A DNA stretch of 64,000 nucleotides from Kaistia dalseonensis (GCF_030814715.1 NZ_JAUSVO010000001.1:1240001-1304000); one strand, 5' to 3'. Counted from the first letter of the stretch, positions 25,384 to 34,974 are shown. Notes: generated from the letters alone by a model not told the origin. Translations and numbers: made by a program.

Positions 25384-26487
25384 ATGACGACGAACTGGAT
25401 GCGTTTGACGGTTTCGGCGCTCGCGATCTGCGCCTCGACCAGCCTGGCCTTCAGCCAGAGCCTTGACGAGCTCGTTGCGGCCGCCAAGAAGGAAGGCTCG
25501 CTCACGACCATCGCGCTGCCGCATGACTGGTGCGGCTATGGCGACGTGATCGCCGGCTTCAAGGCGAAGTATGGCCTCGAGGTCAACGAGCTCAATCCGG
25601 ACGCCGGTTCGGGCGACGAAATCGAGGCCATCAAGGCCAACAAGGGCAATACCGGCCCGCAGGCTCCCGACGTCATCGATGTCGGCCTCTCCTTCGGCCC
25701 CTCGGCCAAGGCCGAAGGCCTGATCCAGCCCTACAAGGTCTCGACCTGGGACACGATTCCCGACAGCGCCAAGGATGCCGACGGCTATTGGTATGGCGAC
25801 TATTACGGCGTGATGTCGTTCGAAGTGAACACCGACATCGTCAAGGACGTGCCGAAGGACTGGGCCGACCTGCTGAAGCCGGACTACGCCAACGCGGTCG
25901 CGCTCGCGGGTGATCCGCGCTCGGCTAACCAGGCGATCCAGGCCGTCTACGCCGCGGGCCTCTCCGCCGCCAAGGGCGACGCCGCCAAGGCCGCCGACGA
26001 GGGCCTGAAGTTCTTCGCCGAACTGAACAAGGCCGGCAATTTCGTGCCCGTCACGGGCAAGGCCGCCTCGCTCGCCCAGGGCGCGACGCCGATCGTGCTG
26101 CGCTGGGACTATAACGCGCTCGCCGACAAGGACACGCTCAAGGGCAACCCGCCCGTCGAAGTCGTGATCCCGGCCTCCGGCGTCGTCGCCGGCGTGTACG
26201 TCCAGGCGATCAGCGCTTTCGCGCCGCATCCCAACGCCGCCAAGCTCTGGATGGAGTATCTCTATTCGGACGAAGGCCAGCTCGGCTGGCTGAAGGGCTA
26301 TTGCCACCCGATCCGCTTCAACGACCTCGCCAAGAACGGCAAGATCCCGGCGGACCTGCTGGCCAAGATGCCCCCGGCCGAAGCCTATGCCACCGCCGTG
26401 TTCCCCTCGCTCGCCGAGCAGAACGCGTCGAAGGAGATCATCGCCAAGCAGTGGGACACCGTCGTCGGCGCCAGCGTGGCGAAGTAA
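25384..26487 (+). CDS. ABC transporter substrate-binding protein (PotD/iron-type fold)
   Basis: 367-aa periplasmic protein with a signal peptide (MTTNWMRLTVSALAICAST, cleavage probably after AFS near residue 24). The mature part begins LDELVAAAKKEGSLTTIALP, typical of the cluster that includes iron(III), phosphonate and polyamine-like binding proteins. A GGGAGAAAGAAG ribosome-binding site precedes the ATG at 25384; the frame is open further upstream but without signal-peptide character. Genes for two permeases and an ATPase follow. The substrate cannot be read from sequence; divergence from the hydroxylase genes suggests an N-heterocycle or related organic ion. Confidence 0.88.
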   Translation: MTTNWMRLTVSALAICASTSLAFSQSLDELVAAAKKEGSLTTIALPHDWCGYGDVIAGFKAKYGLEVNELNPDAGSGDEIEAIKANKGNTGPQAPDVIDVGLSFGPSAKAEGLIQPYKVSTWDTIPDSAKDADGYWYGDYYGVMSFEVNTDIVKDVPKDWADLLKPDYANAVALAGDPRSANQAIQAVYAAGLSAAKGDAAKAADEGLKFFAELNKAGNFVPVTGKAASLAQGATPIVLRWDYNALADKDTLKGNPPVEVVIPASGVVAGVYVQAISAFAPHPNAAKLWMEYLYSDEGQLGWLKGYCHPIRFNDLAKNGKIPADLLAKMPPAEAYATAVFPSLAEQNASKEIIAKQWDTVVGASVAK

Positions 26488-26588
26488 GTTCGTTTGCGAT
26501 GAAAGGCCTTGCAAGGATCGCGGCTTCGGTCGACCCTTCCCGGGGTTGACCGCTGGTCGGGCTTATCCTCGCAGGGGCCGTAGTGTCC

Positions 26589-26614
26589 GGCTCCCTCGCC
26601 TCGGCGGGGGAGCC
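26589..26614 (+). other. intercistronic hairpin between binding protein and permease genes
   Basis: Arms GGCTCCC (26589-26595) and GGGAGCC (26608-26614) in the 145-bp gap. No T-run follows, so it more likely stabilises or attenuates the mRNA, letting the binding protein exceed the membrane subunits, than fully terminates it. Confidence 0.5.
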
Positions 26615-26632
26615 TTCATGTGACAGGTCGAT

Positions 26633-27532
26633 ATGACGAACAGTTCGATTACCGACACGAATTTCAGCACCGCGGCCGTCCGGCCGCGCCCGATCTCGTG
26701 GTCGTGGCTCGGTGTCGTTCCGTTCCTCCTCTTCACCTTGATGTTCCTGCTGCTCCCGGCGGCAAACCTGATCATCGGCGCCTTCCAGGACGCTGCCGGC
26801 AATTTCACGCTGCAGAACATCGCCAATCTCTCGCAGCCGACGATCCTGCGCGCCTACCAGATGTCGATCGGCATCAGCGCCGCCTCGGCCTTTCTGGGCG
26901 CAGTGATTGGTTTCGCGCTGGCGCTCGCCGCCGTGCTCGGCCGCCTGCCGCGCTGGGTGCGGCCCTCGCTGATGACGTTTTCGGGCGTCGCCTCGCAATT
27001 TGCCGGCGTGCCGCTCGCCTTCGCCTTCCTCGCGACGCTGGGGCGCACGGGTCTCGTCACCGCCCTGCTCTTCAACATCTTCGGCATCAACATCTACCGC
27101 TACGGCTTCAACCTCCTGAGTTTCTCCGGGCTGACGCTGACCTATCTCTATTTCCAGATTCCGCTGATGGTGCTGATCCTCACGCCCGCGCTCGATGGCC
27201 TGAAGCGCGAATGGCGCGAGGCATCGGCGATCCTCGGCGCCTCGACCTGGCAATATTGGCGCATGATCGCGCTGCCGATCCTGTGGCCGAGCCTACTCGG
27301 CGCCTTCATGCTGCTCTTCGCCAACTCCTTCGGCGCGATTGCGACGGCCTATGCGCTGACCGGCTCCTCGCTCAACATCATCACCATCCTGCTCTATGCG
27401 CAGATCCGCGGCGACGTGTTGCATGATCCCAATCTCGGCTACGCGCTGGCGCTCGGCATGATTTTGATCACCGGCATCTCCAATGGCATCTATATCTGGC
27501 TGAGTTCGCGCACCGGGCGGTGGATCCGATGA
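26633..27532 (+). CDS. ABC transporter permease, PotB-like
   Basis: 299-aa inner-membrane subunit with about six helices. The EAA cytoplasmic loop is visible as EWREASAILGASTWQYWRMIALPILWP, with the conserved glycine. The first helix WLGVVPFLLFTLMFLLLP is followed by the periplasmic segment usual for PotB/CysT-type permeases. Start ATG at 26633; ends in an ATGA overlap with the second permease. Confidence 0.9.
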   Translation: MTNSSITDTNFSTAAVRPRPISWSWLGVVPFLLFTLMFLLLPAANLIIGAFQDAAGNFTLQNIANLSQPTILRAYQMSIGISAASAFLGAVIGFALALAAVLGRLPRWVRPSLMTFSGVASQFAGVPLAFAFLATLGRTGLVTALLFNIFGINIYRYGFNLLSFSGLTLTYLYFQIPLMVLILTPALDGLKREWREASAILGASTWQYWRMIALPILWPSLLGAFMLLFANSFGAIATAYALTGSSLNIITILLYAQIRGDVLHDPNLGYALALGMILITGISNGIYIWLSSRTGRWIR

Positions 27533-28314
27533 AACAATCCCGTATCGCGCCCTGGATCGGCGTCATCTTCGGCGCGATCTACTTCCTCGTTCCGCTGATC
27601 GCGACCTTCGAATTCTCGCTCAGGATGGAGCGTGGCCGCTATTCGTTCGAGGCCTATCGGATCGTCCTCGGCGACCCGAATTTCCAGGCGAGCTTCGGCT
27701 ATTCGGCCTTCATCGCCGTGTGCACGATCATCGTCGGCGTCGCGCTCGTCGTGCCGACCGCCTATGTCGTGCAGCTGAAATTGCCGAAGCTACGGCCGGT
27801 GATCGAATTCCTGACGCTGCTGCCGCTCGTCATTCCGGCGATCGTCATCGTGTTCGGCTATCTCCGCATGTATAATTCCTCGTCCTGGCTGCCCCTGACC
27901 GGCAGCGCGCGCGGAACCGATGTCCTGCTCACCTTCAGCTATGTCACGCTCGCCCTGCCCTACATGTATCGCTCGGTCGATACGGGCCTGCGCGCGATCG
28001 ATGTGCGCACGCTGACGGAAGCCGCGCAGAGCCTGGGCAGCTCGTGGCCGCGCATCCTGCTGACCGTGATCCTGCCCAATGTGCGCGTCGCCGTGCTGTC
28101 GGGCTCGTTCCTGACCTTTGCGATCGTGATCGGCGAGTTCACCATGGCGAGCCTGTTGAACCGCCCGGCCTTCGGACCGTATCTCCAGCTCATCGGCGCC
28201 AATCGCGCTTATGAGCCCGCGGCACTGGCCATCATCGCTTTCGCCATTACATGGGCTTGCATGGGCCTGATCAATCTTTTCGGCGCCATGGGTCAGCAGA
28301 CCCAACGCCGCTGA
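27529..28314 (+). CDS. ABC transporter permease, PotC-like
   Basis: 261-aa second permease with about six helices. The EAA loop reads DVRTLTEAAQSLGSSWPRILLTVILPNVR. The ATG at 27529 overlaps the upstream stop (ATGA), indicating coupled translation and a heterodimeric channel. The ATPase gene begins 21 bp downstream. Confidence 0.9.
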   Translation: MKQSRIAPWIGVIFGAIYFLVPLIATFEFSLRMERGRYSFEAYRIVLGDPNFQASFGYSAFIAVCTIIVGVALVVPTAYVVQLKLPKLRPVIEFLTLLPLVIPAIVIVFGYLRMYNSSSWLPLTGSARGTDVLLTFSYVTLALPYMYRSVDTGLRAIDVRTLTEAAQSLGSSWPRILLTVILPNVRVAVLSGSFLTFAIVIGEFTMASLLNRPAFGPYLQLIGANRAYEPAALAIIAFAITWACMGLINLFGAMGQQTQRR

Positions 28315-28335
28315 TATCTCTCCAAGGAATCGAAC

Positions 28336-29406
28336 ATGGCATTCCTGTCGATCGAGAAGCTGGTCAAGACCTTCGGAACGCAGACGACGGTGAAGGGTGT
28401 CGACCTCGCCGTCGAGCGAGGCGAGTTCGTGACCCTGCTCGGGCCGAGCGGCTGCGGCAAGACGACGATCCTGCGCATGGTGGCGGGATTCGAGACCGCG
28501 ACGAGCGGCACGATCCGCATCGACGGCAAGGATGTGACCGATCTGAAGCCGAACCAGCGCAATATCGGCATGGTGTTTCAGGCCTATGCGCTGTTCCCGA
28601 ACATGAGCGTCGCCGACAACATCGCCTTCGGCCTGAAGGTCGCCAAGAAGTCCTCGGCCGAGATCGCGGCGCGCGTCAAGGAAATGCTGGAGCTGATCAA
28701 GCTGCCGCAACTCGGCGAGCGCTACCCCTATCAGCTTTCCGGCGGCCAGCAGCAGCGTGTGGCGCTTGCCCGCGCGCTGGCCGTCAAGCCACAGATCCTT
28801 CTCCTCGACGAGCCGCTTTCCGCCCTCGACGCCAAGATCCGCATCTCGCTTCGTGACGAGATCCGGGCGGTGCAGCGCTCCCTCGGCATCACGACGATCT
28901 TCGTGACGCACGACCAGGAAGAAGCGCTGTCCATGTCGGACCGCATCTGCGTGATGAATGAGGGCCACATCGAGCAGCTCGGCACGCCGTTCGAAGTCTA
29001 TAATTATCCGACGACGCGTTTCGTCGCCTCATTCGTCGGCACGCTCAACATCGTCAATGGCAAGGTGGCGGATTCGGCCACGGGCAAGCTGCTGGTCGAC
29101 GGGCAGGAAATCGTGACCTCGCGCAGCCTCAATGGCGCCAGCACGGGCGATGCCCTCTCGCTCGCGCTCCGACCCGAGGCGCTGACCATGGGCCGAGCCA
29201 ACGGGCTCAGCAACAATCTCGACGGCACGATCGACGAGGTGCATTTCCTCGGCTCGGTCGTGCGCATCCGCGTCAAGTTCAAGGACAGCGCGATCTCGCT
29301 CGACACCTTCAACAAGCCGCACCTGCCCCCGCCCGAGCGCGGCCAGCCCGTGACGGTGAACTTCGGCCGTGAGGACATTCTCGTCCTCGACGGCGCCCCG
29401 AACTGA
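28336..29406 (+). CDS. ABC transporter ATPase, PotA/FbpC type
   Basis: 356-aa nucleotide-binding subunit for the importer. Walker A GPSGCGKTTILRMVAGFE, Q-loop VFQAYALFPNMSV, signature LSGGQQQRVALARALA, Walker B LLLDEPLSALDAK and H-loop VTHDQEEALSMSD are complete. A C-terminal TOBE-type domain (about residues 240-350) matches putrescine/iron-type ATPases. It is the last gene of the four-gene operon and meets the aldo/keto reductase gene tail-to-tail with a 9-bp gap. Confidence 0.94.
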   Translation: MAFLSIEKLVKTFGTQTTVKGVDLAVERGEFVTLLGPSGCGKTTILRMVAGFETATSGTIRIDGKDVTDLKPNQRNIGMVFQAYALFPNMSVADNIAFGLKVAKKSSAEIAARVKEMLELIKLPQLGERYPYQLSGGQQQRVALARALAVKPQILLLDEPLSALDAKIRISLRDEIRAVQRSLGITTIFVTHDQEEALSMSDRICVMNEGHIEQLGTPFEVYNYPTTRFVASFVGTLNIVNGKVADSATGKLLVDGQEIVTSRSLNGASTGDALSLALRPEALTMGRANGLSNNLDGTIDEVHFLGSVVRIRVKFKDSAISLDTFNKPHLPPPERGQPVTVNFGREDILVLDGAPN

Positions 29407-29415
29407 AAGCGCGGC

Positions 29416-30402
29416 TTAGGCCGCCGCCTTGTCCCGGTCGAGCAGCCGATCGATTTCGCTCATCACATCCTGAGCAAGCGGCCCCTTGTGGAGCGCGCCG
29501 GCATTTTCCTCGATCTGCTGTGGCGTGCGCACGCCGGGAATCGGCAGCGTCGTAGCCGAGCGCGCCCAGAGCCACGCGATCGCGCCCTGCGTCAGCGAGC
29601 GTCCGTCCGATTGCAGCAAGTCGCGGATCTGTGCCAGCCGATGCGCAAAGGCCGGCGCGACCTGACCATCCTTGAAATAGGTCAGCCATTCGAGCCCGGC
29701 CACGCGGACATCATTGGCCGGCAGCCGCGCGCCGTGATCGAACTTGCCGGTGAGAAGGCCCATCGCCAGCGGCGAGCGGTTGATCGACGTCAGCCCTGCC
29801 CGCTCGATCAGCGCGATCATCTCGTCCGCGGGATCGAAGACGTTCATGGCATGCTGGATGGAGACGAACCCATCACGTCCGGCAAAAGCCGCAGCGCTCT
29901 CCGGCGTATCCGTGCTCCATCCGAAGGCGTCGATCTTGCCGGCTTTTCTGAGACGGCCGAGCGTGTCAAAGACCGACTCGGCATCGGCGATGCTCAAGCC
30001 GCCGAGATGAAGCTGCAGCAGATCGATCCGCTCGCGACGCAGCCGCTTCAATGAAGTCTCGACGCTCTTCTCGATATAGGCGGTGGAGTAATCCTCGCCC
30101 GTCATCTGCCGCGTCGCCGGATCGGAGACATAGCCGAACTTGGTCGCGATGATCGCATCGGGGTGGCCGGCGAGCGCCTCGCCCAGGACGACTTCGGAAT
30201 GGCCGGCGCCGTAATTGCTCGCCGTATCGAAGAACCGGATGCCGAGATCGAGCGCCCGGTGAATGGCCGCGATCGACGTGCGATCATCGACATCGCCCCA
30301 ACCGAGCGGAACCGAGCCGGCAAAGAACGGCCCGCCAATGGCCCAGCAGCCGAAGCCGAGCGCCGGGATCGTCCGGCCATTCCAGAGAGTTCGTGTGAGC
30401 AT
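29416..30402 (-). CDS. aldo/keto reductase
   Basis: 328-aa NAD(P)H-dependent oxidoreductase of the aldo/keto reductase family. The catalytic tetrad is readable: Asp and Tyr in FFDTASNYGAGHSE, Lys in ATKFG and His in LQLHLG; the C-terminal IPGVRTPQQIEENAGAL is the cofactor phosphate-binding end. Substrate unknown. It is transcribed divergently from the LysR gene, so that regulator is its likely controller. Confidence 0.92.
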   Translation of the reverse strand: MLTRTLWNGRTIPALGFGCWAIGGPFFAGSVPLGWGDVDDRTSIAAIHRALDLGIRFFDTASNYGAGHSEVVLGEALAGHPDAIIATKFGYVSDPATRQMTGEDYSTAYIEKSVETSLKRLRRERIDLLQLHLGGLSIADAESVFDTLGRLRKAGKIDAFGWSTDTPESAAAFAGRDGFVSIQHAMNVFDPADEMIALIERAGLTSINRSPLAMGLLTGKFDHGARLPANDVRVAGLEWLTYFKDGQVAPAFAHRLAQIRDLLQSDGRSLTQGAIAWLWARSATTLPIPGVRTPQQIEENAGALHKGPLAQDVMSEIDRLLDRDKAAA

Positions 30403-30574
30403 GGCGCAATCCTTGTTCGCTAAACCGGCATATTACAGAATTGGAACGATGATCAGTCGAGAGTGCCCTTGGCGAAGCACTCGTGGGCGTTGAGACATGA
30501 CGATCAACATTTCATTGGTATAGAACGAACCGCATTGCGGGCAAACCAACGATGCCGCAAGGATCATTTCAAAA

Positions 30575-31453
30575 ATGAAAGACATCGACTGGCAGGACCT
30601 CAAACTGTTTCTCGCCGTGGCGCGCGCCGGCGGGCTCGGCCCCGCCGCGCGACTGGTCGACGCCAGCGCGCCAACGCTCGGGCGGCGCGTCACAGCCCTG
30701 GAACAGGCGCTAGGTCAACGGCTCTTCACACGTCGGCAACAGGGCTATGAACTGACCGAGGCGGGACGGAGCCTGCTCGTCCATGCGCAGGAGGTCGAGG
30801 CCGCGACAGCCGCAATCGAGCGCTGGCGGGCAGGAACCACCACGCGGCCGAGCGTCCGCATCTCTGCCGGTCACTGGATGACATCGTTTCTCGCCGACAA
30901 TATCGCCGCGATCTGGACGACGGCCGATGCCTGGTCGCTGGACTTCGTGACGGCGAATGCACGGCTCGATATTGGCCGCCGCGCCGCCGATATCGGCATC
31001 CGCAACCGCCGACCCGAGGAGGGCTGGCTCGCCGGCCGCAAGGTCGCAGTCACGGCCTTCGCCGCCTTTTGCCGGCGCGGCGGGAAGGCGGAAGAGACCC
31101 TGCCGTGGATCGCTTTGGCCGGCGACGCAGCCATCACCCCCTCGGCGCAATGGGTGGCGCGCCATCATGGCGAGCAGGTCGCGATCAAGGTGAGCGACCC
31201 ACGCAGCCTGTTCGATCTCGTGCGGAGCGGTGCCGGACAGGCGGTCATGCCCTGCCTCGCGGGAGATCGCGAGCCGGCGTTCGAGCGGGCCGGACCGCTG
31301 ATCGGCGAATTGACGGCCGAACAATGGCTGGTCACCCATCACGAGGACCGTCATCATCCCGCCATCCATGCGACGGTGGAGCGCATCGCCCGCCTGATCG
31401 GCGCGCATCAGGGCCTCTTCGCGGGTCACGAAACGAAAACGGGCGCCCCATAG
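30575..31453 (+). CDS. LysR-family transcriptional regulator
   Basis: 292-aa LysR-type regulator. The N-terminal winged helix is clear (LKLFLAVARAGGLGPAARLVDASAPTLGRRVTALE, residues 8 onward), followed by a shortish effector domain with SDPRSLFDLVRSGAGQAVMPCLAGDREP. It diverges from the aldo/keto reductase gene across 172 bp that should contain its operators. The stop codon lies within a hairpin that serves the opposite strand. Confidence 0.92.
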   Translation: MKDIDWQDLKLFLAVARAGGLGPAARLVDASAPTLGRRVTALEQALGQRLFTRRQQGYELTEAGRSLLVHAQEVEAATAAIERWRAGTTTRPSVRISAGHWMTSFLADNIAAIWTTADAWSLDFVTANARLDIGRRAADIGIRNRRPEEGWLAGRKVAVTAFAAFCRRGGKAEETLPWIALAGDAAITPSAQWVARHHGEQVAIKVSDPRSLFDLVRSGAGQAVMPCLAGDREPAFERAGPLIGELTAEQWLVTHHEDRHHPAIHATVERIARLIGAHQGLFAGHETKTGAP

Positions 31454-31463
31454 GGACGCCCGT
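31439..31463 (-). terminator. terminator of the aldehyde dehydrogenase transcript
   Basis: A 7-bp stem ACGGGCG/CGCCCGT (31439-31445, 31457-31463) is extended by CCC/GGG after one mismatch with an ATA loop. On the minus strand it is followed by TTTTCGTTTC, a U-rich tail, so it terminates the transcript coming from 31493. The LysR stop codon (31451-31453) lies inside it. Confidence 0.7.
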
Positions 31464-31492
31464 CCTGATTGCCTGCTCCCTTTCGGGAAAGA

Positions 31493-32929
31493 CTACGGCA
31501 GCGTGTAGGCCGTCTTCACGGTCGTGAAGAACTCGACCGCATACTTGCCCTGCTCGCGCGGGCCGTAGCTCGAACCCTTCCGCCCGCCAAACGGCACATG
31601 ATAGTCGACGCCTGCCGTCGGCAAGTTGACCATGACCATGCCAGCTTCCGCATTGCGCTTGAAATGGGTCGCATATTTCAGGCTGGTCGTGACGATGCCG
31701 GCCGACAGGCCGAACGGCGTGTCATTGGCAACCGCGAGCGCCTCTTCATAGTCCTTGACCTTGATCACGCTCGCGACCGGGCCGAACACTTCTTCCTTGT
31801 TGATGCGCATGTCCGGCGTCGTCTCGGTGAAGAGCGCCGGCTGCAGGAAGAAGCCCGGATTTTCGCGGGTAACGCGATCGCCGCCGGCGACGAGCTTGCC
31901 GCCCTCGTCCTTGGCGATCTGGATGTAGCGCTCATCCTGGTCGAGCTGGCTCTGGTCGACGACCGGGCCGATATGCGTGCCCTGCTTGACGGCATCATCG
32001 ACCACGAGGTCCTTGATGCGGTTGGTCAGCGCCTCGACATACTGGTCGTGAATCTTCTCGGTCACGATCAGGCGCGACGATGCCGTGCAGCGCTGGCCGG
32101 TGGCGAAGAAGGCGCTGTTCGCCGTGCTTTCCACGGCCGTCTTGAGGTCGGCGTCATCGAGCACGATGGTCGGGTTCTTGCCGCCCATTTCGAGCTGGAA
32201 CTTGCGCATGACCTGGATCGAGGCTTCGGCGACCTTCTTGCCGGTGCCGACCGAGCCGGTGAAGCTGACGGCGTTCACCTTCGGCGATTCCAGGATCGCC
32301 TGGCCGACGACCGAGCCACGGCCCATGACCAGATTGACCACGCCCTTGGGCAGGCCGTTGCGGACGAGGATGTCGACGATCGTCCAGGCGCAGGCGGGAA
32401 CCAGATCGGCGGGCTTGAGCACGACGGTGTTGCCGTAAGCGATCGCGGGCGCGAGCTTCCAGGCCGGAATGGCGATCGGGAAGTTCCACGGCGTGATCAG
32501 GCCGACGACGCCCACCGGCTCGCGGGTGATCGTGACATCGATGCCGGGGCGCACGCTCGGCAGGATCTCGCCTGCAAGGCGCAACGTTTCGCCGGCAAAG
32601 AAGTGGAAGATCTGCGCGGCGCGGATCGTCTCGCCAATGCCCTCGGGAAGGGTCTTGCCCTCCTCGCGCGAGAGCAGGCGGCCGATCTCGTCCTTGCGCG
32701 CCAGGATCTCGTCGCCGGTCGCCTTGAGGATGTCGTGGCGCTGCTGGATGCCGGAATGCGACCACGTCTTGAAGGCATCGGCCGCAGCGTCGATCGCTGC
32801 CTTGGCGTCCGCAGCGGTGCCCTGCGCGAACTCGCCGATCACTTCATTGGTGTTGGACGGGTTGATGTTCGGCCGTGCGTCGCCGCCGACCCATTCACCG
32901 CCGATATAGTTCTTGTGAAGCGCGCTCAT
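31493..32929 (-). CDS. aldehyde dehydrogenase, probable 2-ketoglutaric semialdehyde dehydrogenase
   Basis: 478-aa NAD(P)-dependent aldehyde dehydrogenase. The catalytic cysteine is in FFATGQRCTASSRLIV, the general base in LEMGGKNPTIVLD, and the cofactor loop FTGSVGTGKKVAEA is present. The ATG at 32929 follows AAGGAT. Its placement 162 bp after a GguC-type FAH-fold gene and the GntR gene fits oxidation of 2-ketoglutaric semialdehyde to 2-oxoglutarate, the last step of the non-phosphorylating pentose or sugar-acid route. That substrate is inferred from context; the fold alone does not prove it. Confidence 0.88.
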   Translation of the reverse strand: MSALHKNYIGGEWVGGDARPNINPSNTNEVIGEFAQGTAADAKAAIDAAADAFKTWSHSGIQQRHDILKATGDEILARKDEIGRLLSREEGKTLPEGIGETIRAAQIFHFFAGETLRLAGEILPSVRPGIDVTITREPVGVVGLITPWNFPIAIPAWKLAPAIAYGNTVVLKPADLVPACAWTIVDILVRNGLPKGVVNLVMGRGSVVGQAILESPKVNAVSFTGSVGTGKKVAEASIQVMRKFQLEMGGKNPTIVLDDADLKTAVESTANSAFFATGQRCTASSRLIVTEKIHDQYVEALTNRIKDLVVDDAVKQGTHIGPVVDQSQLDQDERYIQIAKDEGGKLVAGGDRVTRENPGFFLQPALFTETTPDMRINKEEVFGPVASVIKVKDYEEALAVANDTPFGLSAGIVTTSLKYATHFKRNAEAGMVMVNLPTAGVDYHVPFGGRKGSSYGPREQGKYAVEFFTTVKTAYTLP

Positions 32930-33091
32930 CACGAAATCCTTGCAAACCGTTGAAATGGATGCATCGCCCCAAGTGATCGGGGCAACGTCGAGGCTGGGAG
33001 GAATTGGATTGGAACCGGGCCATCCTTCTATCCCTCCCCGCCCGCAAGGCCAACCCGCAAAGCGGTCAGCCTTCAAGAATGAGGGAAACCC

Positions 33092-34087
33092 TCAGAGCTG
33101 AATGACTTTAACGTCCTCGGCTGGCGCGAAGGCCAGCGCATTGCGCAGCGGCAGGCCGAAGGCCTCGGCCTCGATCTCGAACACGTCGCCCGGCTCCGTC
33201 TTGATGCCGGCCGCAACGCTCAGCGTCGCGGTGCCGTAGGTATGGACATGCACCTGGCCGGGGCGGCGGAAGAAATCATACTTGAAGTGGTGGTGCTCGA
33301 GATTGGCGAGCGTGTGGGACATGTTCGCCTCGCCCGAGAGGAAAGGCTCGTCGAAAATCGCCTTGCCGTCACGGATGACCTTGGAGCGGCCGCGCACGTC
33401 GTCGGGCAACGCACCGATCAGCAGCTCCGGTCCGACGGAACAGGGCCGCAGCTTGGAATGGGCGAGATAGAGATAGTTCACCCGCTCCATGATGTGGTCG
33501 GAGAACTCGTTGGCGAGCGAAAAGCCGATCCGATAGGGCTGGCCGTCATCGCCGACAATGTAGATGCCGGCGATCTCGGGCTCTTCGCCGCCATCCTGGG
33601 CAAAGGACGGCGCGGTCAGCGGCTTCTCAGGTCCGACGAGCAGCGCGCCGTCGCCCTTGTAGAACCACTCCGGCTGCACGCCCGTCTGGCCGGCGGCCGG
33701 CTTGCCGCCCTCGAGGCCCATGCGGAACATCTTCATCGAATCCGTCAGCGTCTCTTCGGCCGCCGCGACGGTCTTGTGCATCGCGTCGCGGGCCGAGGCG
33801 GAACCGAGATGCGTCAGGCCCGTGCCGGTGATCAGCAGATGGGCAGGATCGGGATGATCGATCGGCGCCAGCACGCGGCCCGAGGCCAGCAGCGCCGCAC
33901 GATCGACGGTCTCGCTCACGCCCGAAATCGACGAATTCACCAGTGCCTCGATGCCGGTCTTTGCGGCGATCGCCGCCTTGGCGATCTCATAGACCGTGTC
34001 GTAGCCCGGCACGATCACGGAACGCTCGCCCACGGTAGCCACGACCGCGCGCTTGCCGGCTTCGGTCTCGATCTGCATCAGTCGCAT
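33092..34087 (-). CDS. GguC/AraD1-type fumarylacetoacetate hydrolase-fold protein
   Basis: 331-aa protein resembling the GguC/AraD1 group, which has a fumarylacetoacetase fold and acts on 2-keto-3-deoxy sugar acids, for example dehydrating 2-keto-3-deoxyarabonate. Seen: LLITGTGLTHLGSASARDAM, EPEIAGIYIVGDDGQPYRIGF, and SHTLANLEHHHFKYDFF; the acidic residues fit the metal site of the fold. AGGAGG precedes the ATG at 34087. With the aldehyde dehydrogenase downstream, this would feed carbon to 2-oxoglutarate. No sugar dehydrogenase or lactonase is in the window. Confidence 0.82.
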   Translation of the reverse strand: MRLMQIETEAGKRAVVATVGERSVIVPGYDTVYEIAKAAIAAKTGIEALVNSSISGVSETVDRAALLASGRVLAPIDHPDPAHLLITGTGLTHLGSASARDAMHKTVAAAEETLTDSMKMFRMGLEGGKPAAGQTGVQPEWFYKGDGALLVGPEKPLTAPSFAQDGGEEPEIAGIYIVGDDGQPYRIGFSLANEFSDHIMERVNYLYLAHSKLRPCSVGPELLIGALPDDVRGRSKVIRDGKAIFDEPFLSGEANMSHTLANLEHHHFKYDFFRRPGQVHVHTYGTATLSVAAGIKTEPGDVFEIEAEAFGLPLRNALAFAPAEDVKVIQL

Positions 34088-34164
34088 CGATAGTCCTCCT
34101 GTCAGCCTTTGGCGGGGCCTTCGCCCTCCGCCATTATGAGAATGAGCCGCTTCCCACGGAGCGC

Positions 34165-34974
34165 TCAGCGGATTTCGTTGCCGTCCCCGGCCTCGACGCT
34201 GCGCCCGATCCAGATCGAATCGAACACATTGCCCTTGGCGTTGCGAAGCAGGCGACGCATGGCGAGATAGGCTTCGTCGGGATTGTGATCGCGGATCGCC
34301 TCATAGACGTCGCGGTGCTGAAACACGGCGTCGTCACCCATCACGGTGCGCCAGCCGAGCGAGAACGAGATGACGAGGCCTGATTCGATCAGCCCGCCGA
34401 CCGAACGGATCATCGGATTGTGCGAGGCTTCGAGCACCGTCATGTGAAAGGCGAGATCGGCCTTGATCTGGTCGGCGCTGCCGCGGTCGCGGTTCTGGAT
34501 GCCGTCGAGCGCAAGGCGCAGTGCCTCGATCTCGGCCGGAGTCGCCCGCTCAGCCGCGCGCGCCGCTGCGGCCGGCTCGATAATCTCGCGCATCTCGAAC
34601 AGAGAATGGATGAACTCGTCGCTCGGGCGCTGGTCGATCTGCCATTTGAGCACGTCGGGATCGAGCATGTTCCAGTCGGTGCGCGGACGCACCTTGGTGC
34701 CGATCTTCGGCCGGGACACCGTCAGGCCCTTGGCCGACAGTAGCCGCACGGCCTCGCGCACCGCCGTGCGCGATACGCCAAACTCTTCCTGAACCTTGGG
34801 TTCGGTCGGCAAGGTCTCGCCGGGCTGATAATGACCCGATACGATCCGGCGCCCGATCTCGCTCGCCACCCTGTCCGACAGGCTGCCCGAGCGGTCCCGC
34901 CCCGGCGCCGTCCCTGGTCGCGTGGTATCGCCGCCGCCGCGCATCGTCAGTTCGTTTCCCCATCCTCGCGCCAA
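34165..34974 (-). CDS. GntR-family regulator, FadR/FCD subfamily
   Basis: 269-aa repressor candidate. The winged helix-turn-helix (about residues 35-100) contains GRRIVSGHYQPGETLPTEPKVQEEFGVSRTAVREAVRLLSAKGL, a textbook GntR domain read here in pieces; the C-terminal FCD domain has FEMREIIEPAAAARAAERAT and FHMTVLEASHNPMI, whose histidine and asparagine lie at the metal/ligand site. An in-frame ATG at 34944 is an alternative start. First gene of the sugar-acid cluster, so probably its autoregulated repressor. Confidence 0.9.
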   Translation of the reverse strand: MARGWGNELTMRGGGDTTRPGTAPGRDRSGSLSDRVASEIGRRIVSGHYQPGETLPTEPKVQEEFGVSRTAVREAVRLLSAKGLTVSRPKIGTKVRPRTDWNMLDPDVLKWQIDQRPSDEFIHSLFEMREIIEPAAAARAAERATPAEIEALRLALDGIQNRDRGSADQIKADLAFHMTVLEASHNPMIRSVGGLIESGLVISFSLGWRTVMGDDAVFQHRDVYEAIRDHNPDEAYLAMRRLLRNAKGNVFDSIWIGRSVEAGDGNEIR

